Below, piece after piece: positions 56,191-64,000 of a DNA stretch of 64,000 bases. Made by a program: the position numbers and the translations under genes. Positions within the stretch are counted from its first letter, which is position 1, and each line of letters begins with the position of its first letter. Under the pieces are notes generated by a model that saw only the letters and a list, made by a program, of their open reading frames with translations, was not told the origin of the DNA and ran no database searches. Source of the stretch: Calliopum simillimum (lineage: Eukaryota; Arthropoda; Insecta; Diptera; Lauxaniidae); NCBI GenBank assembly GCA_951812925.1, contig OX638368.1, positions 150,584,492-150,648,491 on the forward strand, written 5' to 3'.

Positions 56191-57860
56191 TTTTTTTTCT
56201 TCATACAAAATCGAACCGGTCTCATGAATGTACAGAAAGTGTGCATCTTATAACATGTTTAACCCCTCATCGATTCATATGTATTAATGTGTTTAAATAT
56301 GTCTTATTTCAATATATTTATATGTATGTATACCAAATAATTGTAATTAATGTTTTATCAGTTCAATTAAATGTCAATTTTATTATATCAGCAAAAAATA
56401 GAGTCTGTTCGAATTATCGAAAATTAATTGTTTGCACTAGAGAAATGGGTAGATTATTTGGACTAACGAAGTAAGTAGCTTACGAATTTTTGATAGTGAA
56501 GAATCCGAATCACAGAAGATGCCAGAAAGCTATTTTTCGACCACTTATTTTCAAAAATGTAATGATGAAGTTTTACAGAGAAATGTTTCACTAAGTAGGT
56601 GCTATTAATACTTTTCCTAAAGTCATATTTTTAATTCGAAAAAATGAGCCAAGCTCACTTAAGGGTTGTGCGTGCGAAACTGATTAACTTTTTCATGCAA
56701 AGAAATCGTGTATTTATAGAAATTTTTTTTGTTACAGGCATTTTCATTACATTATATATTTATTGATTTTTTTGAATACTTGAAATCATTAATTGAATCT
56801 TCTTATCTTAGGAGACTAACAATAAGTTTGAAAATCTTAATCATAAATAACATTATTAAACATTATTATGTCTAATATATAATTTAGTGTTAAATGTGTC
56901 TCCAGAGCTTATAGGGACTTGTACATCTTATAAGTTCAGTACGCACACAAATTTAAGCCAGTAGTTCCGGCCGCATGTGTAGCAGAAACAACCACAGGAA
57001 AGAGAGAGTATGCGCCAGTGGATGTATAGGTCATAATGAATATTTTCGTCCCGTATTTACCATGGATCACCTGTAATGGTTCTTAAAATTTTGCACTGAG
57101 TCCTTTGTGTTAGTTTGATGTTCGAGGAAATATTAAAATGAAATATTATAGTGTTTTGTTATTAATCTAAAGAAAAAATTATTTGTATTACATAATTGGT
57201 TTAAAAGATATTCGCAAAATAAAATGGCTCTTTAAATGCAGCTTTTGCAATTTTCCTCGAAAAATTACTAAGTTGGCTGCGTCTAGCTACGGCTTTTAAC
57301 TTTAAAAGATGAGAATCTACTCTTTCAATGAAAGTCAAAAAAAGTTCGACAAATTTCATGCAAATCATTTAGTTCATCAATTTTCTGAAAAGGCCAAGTG
57401 ATTTTCAAAGCAAGTTTGCAATGTAAGTAACAGTACATAAAAACTGTGTAAACTCACATAATTAATTTTGCTGAAGAAACACCGATTTTGATCGGACATA
57501 GCTCATTTTGTAGGTTATTGATTTAAGAACAAACCAACAATGTAGATTTGTACCATTTTTTGTCTTAAAAATAATCTATGAATTGTTCTTGTTTATTTTT
57601 TTTTTTTAAGTAATGATCATTCAAAAATACATCATGAAAGTTAAAAATCGTATCAAAATCGACATATGATTTTTAATCCACATATGATTTTTAACTTCCA
57701 TGTTGTCATTTTAAAATGATCTGAAAAATAGCTAAATTTAAAGACGAAGTATAGTACTTTATGATGCATTTAATAACTAACACCAACAAATTTTTTTAGT
57801 ATATATAAACTGAAAAATCATACTTTTTAACTTTCAGGTTAGAATTTCTTAAAAATCATA
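56191..57860. other. Intron sequence, possible isolated exon at 56393-56470
   Basis: Mostly AT-rich and unassigned. The segment 56393-56470 is open (NRVCSNYRKLIVCTREMGR...), preceded by TTTATTATATCAG and followed by GTAAGT. It has no partner I can join, so it is not called a gene. Confidence 0.25.
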
Positions 57861-57865
57861 TGTGA

Positions 57866-58305
57866 TAGAGCAATTCTGAGTCCGGATTTGAGTTCAGCAT
57901 TTACTTAAGTAAAGTTTTTTTTCTAGAATTTTAGTGTTCGTTAATGTAACACGCCAATTTTTTTGAATTTTTCTTAACTAGCTATAACTAATTATGCACT
58001 CCTTCAATTTTTTCCAAAATATGTACGAAGCAATACCACTGTGCGACGTACCTCTCGGTACTTGGCAATGACATCCCTAAGTTAAATTTGTTAGGTAAAT
58101 GTATGGCCGGTGATAAATAAAAGAGATAGTCCCCACTATCAGTGGTGAGGAAAATCGTGCGTGATGCACTGGGTACGGTTGTCTTGATATTCCATAAAAA
58201 GAAACACAACACACAAAAACAAAGATAGTCATTTTCGATGTAATTTGCGATGCTGAATTCAAATCAGGCCTCATAATTGCTCTATCTTGTATAGTTTTTA
58301 AGACA
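57866..58305. repeat. Inverted-repeat element, about 430 bp
   Basis: GATAGAGCAATTCTGAGTCC with TTGAGTTCAGCATTTA at the left (57864-57905) is the inverse of TGCTGAATTCAAATC and AATTGCTCTATC near 58251-58290. The same right-end sequence recurs in the centre of the palindrome at about 61105-61180. Confidence 0.55.
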
Positions 58306-58639
58306 TTTTAACTTAAAAAAGCAAAACGGACACTTGAGTTTACTCTTACCTAAATATATTACGGATTAGCCATCTAGTATTTAGATTTTGGCAAGATCAA
58401 TGATACCTTCCTTATTAGTTAAAATATTTTCTTTTAAGTAGTTTATTTTAACTGTCGTCTTAGAAGCATAATATTTCTTTTCTACCTTTATGTTTCAGAC
58501 ATCCATGTTTCACATACTAACGGGAACAGGCAAGGATAACACTTATCAATGCTTTTATTATGAAAACCCTTTTATTGCAACAGGAAATCAACTACAACCC
58601 TAGGAAAGTCTTTTCTCGCCCCAATAGCAAATAAACCCC

Positions 58640-59345
58640 AAAACTAAAAGCTTTTCACTGTCTGTTTATCTACACCAGTCAGTTTATGCAAACACACATA
58701 CAACCACACACTGACATGAGGGTACATATACCCGTCGGATAAGCACAGACAAGCAGCGTATTTATCCGCCATGTTTATTTTACAACCGCCATTATACGCT
58801 TCATCACGGTAAAATTGCGGCGTTACATTATGCGAAGGTGGTGTGGCGTGGGTATGGGTTGTATAGAGAGGCATCAACATCATAAACACTGCCTTATCGA
58901 CAGCAAAACAGTTGTAACATTGCAATTCATTGCTGCTGCTGCTGATGATGCTGGTCAACAACGTTAAATATTAAATGATGCGTTGATGTTAATTATCTGA
59001 TTAATTACCGCAATGTTGTTGATGAAAGCTTTTTGAAGTGCGTACGAGTAAATGCTGCGCTTGTATTTGTCCGTTTGTACGCGAAATGCATAGCATGCTT
59101 TTAGGCGCGCTAGCAAGCACACCTACCAACTAATTATTGGCAAACATTGAGATAATCATGCTGTTGGTTTGTGTTGCTGTACTGTTGCTTTAGGCTAATT
59201 AAATGATTTGCATTTTGAAAGGACTGCAATTGCGGGTGGCGGCATTTGAAAAATTTTATTCATCAGCTTCCATAGGTGATGATAATTTCGAGTCTAATTA
59301 GGGGTTGTATTTGCTTTGTGTAGGTAGGTGATTTTATTTACATGC
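58640..59345. promoter_or_regulatory. Candidate intronic enhancer, repeat-poor stretch
   Basis: This 700 bp is less AT-rich than its surroundings, has no transposon trace and contains several homeodomain-type sites (TTAATTATCTGATTAATTAC near 58989; CTAATTATT; CTAATTAAATGATT). It resembles the unique, conserved-looking DNA between repeats in developmental gene introns. Inference from composition only. Confidence 0.3.
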
Positions 59346-59639
59346 AACTGATTGCTGATGTTGTGGTCCTATTAATATTTAAATCTAGACACTTAATTTT
59401 ATCTATACTTTAGCAGAGATTAAAGTAGCGTTGAAAATTTTTACCCCAATGTGCGACCTTTTCAAACTTAGTCACCTTTTCATTTACATCTCAAACAGTC
59501 TTGTTTCAACCACAGCAAAGTGTTTTCAAGTTTTGTTGTTGTTGTTGTTGCTACACTTGTTACAACGATTTGATTAGGGTTGACAGTTTTTTCTTGATTT
59601 TATTGTTAATTTTACCCTTACAGTTTTTACACCGAAAAA

Positions 59640-60616
59640 AAAGCATTGCAAAAGATTCCAAAAGGATAATGTAATCCTTTTTCGGAACTTTGGTCAAGGT
59701 TCTTTTTGCTATAGATACTAGACCTATCGTTAAAATTAAAAATTAAAAAAACTTTGCTCCCAGGGGCTAAAAAGTTTCCTATTGGTGTAAGTATCATGCA
59801 TAAAAACTTTGGTCCCGATCGGAAAATATTTGACCGTGCCGCAAGGCCATGGAAGGTAAGAAAAGCGCTATTTATATGGAAAAATGGGGCTTTAATCGCA
59901 AGAATCAGTCCTATCTTTGAAACTGTTTGACATAAGTGAATGAGTTTCGGTATGTATATGAACAATGCTTGAGTAAATTGCATCCAATAAAAAAATGAGC
60001 GATGCCACGCCCTTTCGATTCGAAATTTTTGTAATTGGCACTGGGAAAAAAAAAAATTTAATAAAAAATGGGAGGGGTCACGCCCTCTTTTTCTAAAAAA
60101 AAATTAAATTTGTCATATATCTGAAACTATTTGACTCATATGAATAAGATTTGTTTTCAGGCAAAGTGAAGCGAACAGGACATGACACTGCAAAAATGTT
60201 AAACCAATTTAAGGTACTTAGTATATATGGAAGCAGTATTTTTGTCTGTTCTTATTTTGGTCTCTTAGGTATAAACACTAAGCAAAAAAATTTGGTCCGG
60301 ATCGGAACATATTTGACCATGCCCGCAGGTCATTAAAGGTCGGAAAAACGCTATTTATATGAAAATAACGAAACAATTAATCCTATCTTTGAAACTATTT
60401 TACATAGGAGTATCAGATTTAGTGAATATATGAACAATACCTAAGTTAATAGTATCCAATAAAAAAATGGGCAGGGCCACGCCCCCTCTACCCGAAATTT
60501 GTCGTATCTCTGAAAATATTTTACTCTGGTAAATGAGATTTGGTAGATATCTAATTGGTACTGGGAAAAAAATTTTCTATCAAAATGGGCGGGACCACGC
60601 CGCACGTCCGCGCGAA
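59640..60616 (+). repeat. Tandem dispersed repeat, about two units of 480 bp
   Basis: GGTCCCGATCGGAAAATATT (59811) recurs as GGTCCGGATCGGAACATATT (60293), 482 bp on, and GGAAAAACGCTATTTATATG / GAAAAGCGCTATTTATATGG and GCCACGCCC follow at matching distances. Each unit has phrases such as CTATCTTTGAAACTATTT and ATGGGC(A/G)GG(G/A)CCACGCC. Confidence 0.7.
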
Positions 60617-61648
60617 ATGCGTTTTCTATAGGATTTTGATGAGAGGTATCTCATTTTCTTCAGGAACTTACGCTGATGTCAAATTTGAAAGAATTTTTAA
60701 AATCCCAATGACAGTTTTTTTTTTTAAGTCGGGTAAAGTGATTTTTCAGTACAAAATGTTTGACCACATTTTTTTAAAGACCAAAATTTTGAAAACAGAA
60801 GCTTAAGAAAAAAATGTAAGCCGCAAACTTTATTCTACAGATTTTTCCATATCATTTGATATTAAGAACATGTAACTGCCGTAGAAAAAGTTATAACCTT
60901 TTAAAAATGAGAGTGTTTTTTTGGTAGTTTGTAGGTAGGAAAAAATTGAAATCGAACTGTTGTGAACTAAAAAAAGGTGTCAAATTACTCCTGAGCACTA
61001 ACTAAATAAGACAAAAAAGTTTTGAAAAAAAGTTCATCGACTACTGTTTGAAAAAGGTCGAAAAACGGTACATTTGTTAAAAAGCACAACAAAACAAAAA
61101 AAAAAATAGTCATTTTCGATGATTTTATAAGTGGTGAATTTGAATCTGGTCCCAGAACTGCTTTATCACGTATAGTTACCGTACCGTTTTTCGACCTTTT
61201 TCAAACAGTAGTCGATGAACTTTTTTTTCAAAACTTTTTTGTCTTATTTAGTAAGTGCTCAGGAGTAATTTGACACCTTTTTTTAGTTCACAACAGTTCG
61301 ATTTAAATTTTTTCCTACCTGGCATATATAGATTTTAGTGTGCAAACTACCAAAAAAACACTCTCATTTTCAAAAGGTTATAACTTTTTCTACGGCAGTT
61401 ACATTTGTATGTTCTTAATATCAAATGATAGGGAAAAATCTGTAGAATACATTTTTTTCTTAGGCCTCTGTTTTCAAAATTTTGGTATTTAAAAAAAAAT
61501 GGTCAAAAATTTTGTACTGAAAAATCACTTTACCCGACTTAAAAAAAAAACTGTCGTTGGGATTTCAAAAATTCTTTCAAATTTGACATCAGCGTAAGTT
61601 CCTGAAGAAAATGAGATACCTTTCATCAAAATCCTATAGAAAAAAGTT
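60617..61648. repeat. Near-perfect palindrome of about 1 kb
   Basis: The left arm (about 60617-61070) is returned in inverse at about 61198-61648. Shared stretches include TTACGCTGATGTCAAATTTG, AAGTCGGGTAAAGTGATTTT, GCCGTAGAAAAAGTTATAAC and TTTGAAAAAGGTCGAAAAAC. The spacer of about 115 bp holds the 58215-58290-type sequence. No ORF. It adjoins the tandem repeat ending at 60616. Confidence 0.85.
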
Positions 61649-61834
61649 TTTTGCCTTAAATCGCATGGATGTGCGCTGCCTCATTCTAAAAAAACAAGTT
61701 GGTCATATCTCTGAAACTATTTGGCACAAGTGAAAGATTTGATTTCAGATAAAGTGATGCGCTAGAATTTTTCCTCTAGAATTTTTCCTCTTCTTTCATA
61801 AAGCACCTTAATTAAATTCTTAAGAGCTAACCAC

Positions 61835-62245
61835 AATAGACGAGACGAGACGTAACGAGTAAATTTGAGTAAGTGTAAACAAATGTTGACAACCAAAATG
61901 AACGTACGTAAATGATCGAAAGTGAACGAAACATTTTGACGAGACGTGTTGCTTCGTAAGAACCGAACTTCAAACCGTCACTACTCGTCATAACAGTTGT
62001 TTGGCCGAAAAACAATAGTATTTTTGGTGAATAATATATAATAAATTAATAAAATAATTAAAATGATTGAGTTTTTGTAAAACGCTGATCTCTTTCGATT
62101 CGTTTGCTTACATAACATTTTGGGCAAAATGTCAAAACAGACGTAACGAGTTCAAACGTTCGTTCAGTTGCTTTCGTCTCGTCACGTCTTTTTGGCCTTC
62201 ATTTGACTCGATGCAATTTATTCGCAGTGGTCCTTTAGTCCTACG
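61835..62245. repeat. ACGAGACG-rich inverted segments, possible element
   Basis: GACGAGACGAGACGTAACGA near 61840 has inverse partners GTCTCGTCACGTC (62177) and nearby direct echoes CAGACGTAACGAGTTC (62139). Ends CCACAATAGA and TCGCAGTGG are roughly inverse. Classification is uncertain. Confidence 0.4.
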
Positions 62246-62480
62246 ACTGCCTATAACATGTGCCGTATTCAATTAGTTTTACGTTATTCCTTGTTTATAT
62301 TGTTTTTTTGCCAAACATTTCAATTGGTGATTGATTTCCTCCAACTTCACATTTGTATTCTTCTTAGCCCGTGTTATCAATGGTTGGCTATGTCCATTTT
62401 TTGATTGATTGCCATCAAATGCTAATTCATTTTCGATAGGAAATCATCTCATTTTTTCTGAATTCTGAATTTTTTTCTAA

Positions 62481-64000
<1,520 letters not shown>

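Noticed and set aside
56393..56470. Open segment with acceptor-like start and GTAAGT end
   Set aside because: It looks like an exon, but I could not join it in frame to the nested gene or to slou, and one exon alone is weak evidence.

Overview
The window is eukaryotic nuclear DNA from an insect, almost certainly a higher fly (Diptera). The evidence is a split homeobox gene of the NK1/slouch type with typical fly CAG/CAA (opa) repeats, together with mariner, hAT, copia, Ty3/gypsy and jockey/CR1-like non-LTR elements, all in a very AT-rich background. A large-genome acalyptrate such as a tephritid fruit fly would fit, but the species is inference.

The only recognisable conserved host gene is the + strand slouch (slou, NK1/S59) homologue. 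Four coding exons are visible: 20369-21832, 31225-31489, 62509-62804 and 63938-64000, the last running off the window. All junctions are GT..AG and keep the frame, giving 696 residues so far. The homeodomain is split by an intron between its residues 44 and 45. Two Groucho-type eh1 motifs are visible. Introns are about 9.4, 31.0 and 1.1 kb and are packed with transposons. A 9-codon upstream ORF lies in the probable 5' leader.

Inside the 31-kb slou intron, on the same strand, there is a strong candidate for an unrecognised nested gene: three exons (51950-51998, 52056-52094, 54757-55046) joined by canonical phase-1 introns, encoding a 125-aa lysine-rich coiled-coil protein, with AATAAA downstream.

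Region by region: 1-20 kb is intergenic, with two dead mariner elements (30-757, 8895-9610), a decayed non-LTR retrotransposon (2758-4500), a degenerate tandem repeat (6160-6595), and a long foldback element (11041-17489) split by a young Ty3/gypsy element (11620-17120; LTRs differ at one site; pol has one frameshift). From about 17.7 to 20.37 kb is the slou upstream region and 5' leader. Intron 1 holds a complete copia element on the minus strand (23779-28613; identical LTRs, 5-bp target duplication, uninterrupted 1374-aa ORF), itself inside a small MITE, and a double inverted-repeat nest (29261-30804). Intron 2 holds a hAT non-autonomous element (33440-35008, 8-bp duplication), a 2.4-kb palindromic element with a tandem array of about 169-bp units (35215-37602), several MITEs and foldbacks, a non-LTR fragment on the minus strand (48965-49440), three copies of a 'GCCACGCCCTCTTGTCC' repeat family, and a palindrome of about 1 kb (60617-61648). 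A few stretches free of recognisable repeats are possible regulatory DNA.

All readings are by eye. Family names for short elements, and exact ends of degenerate repeats, are approximate.
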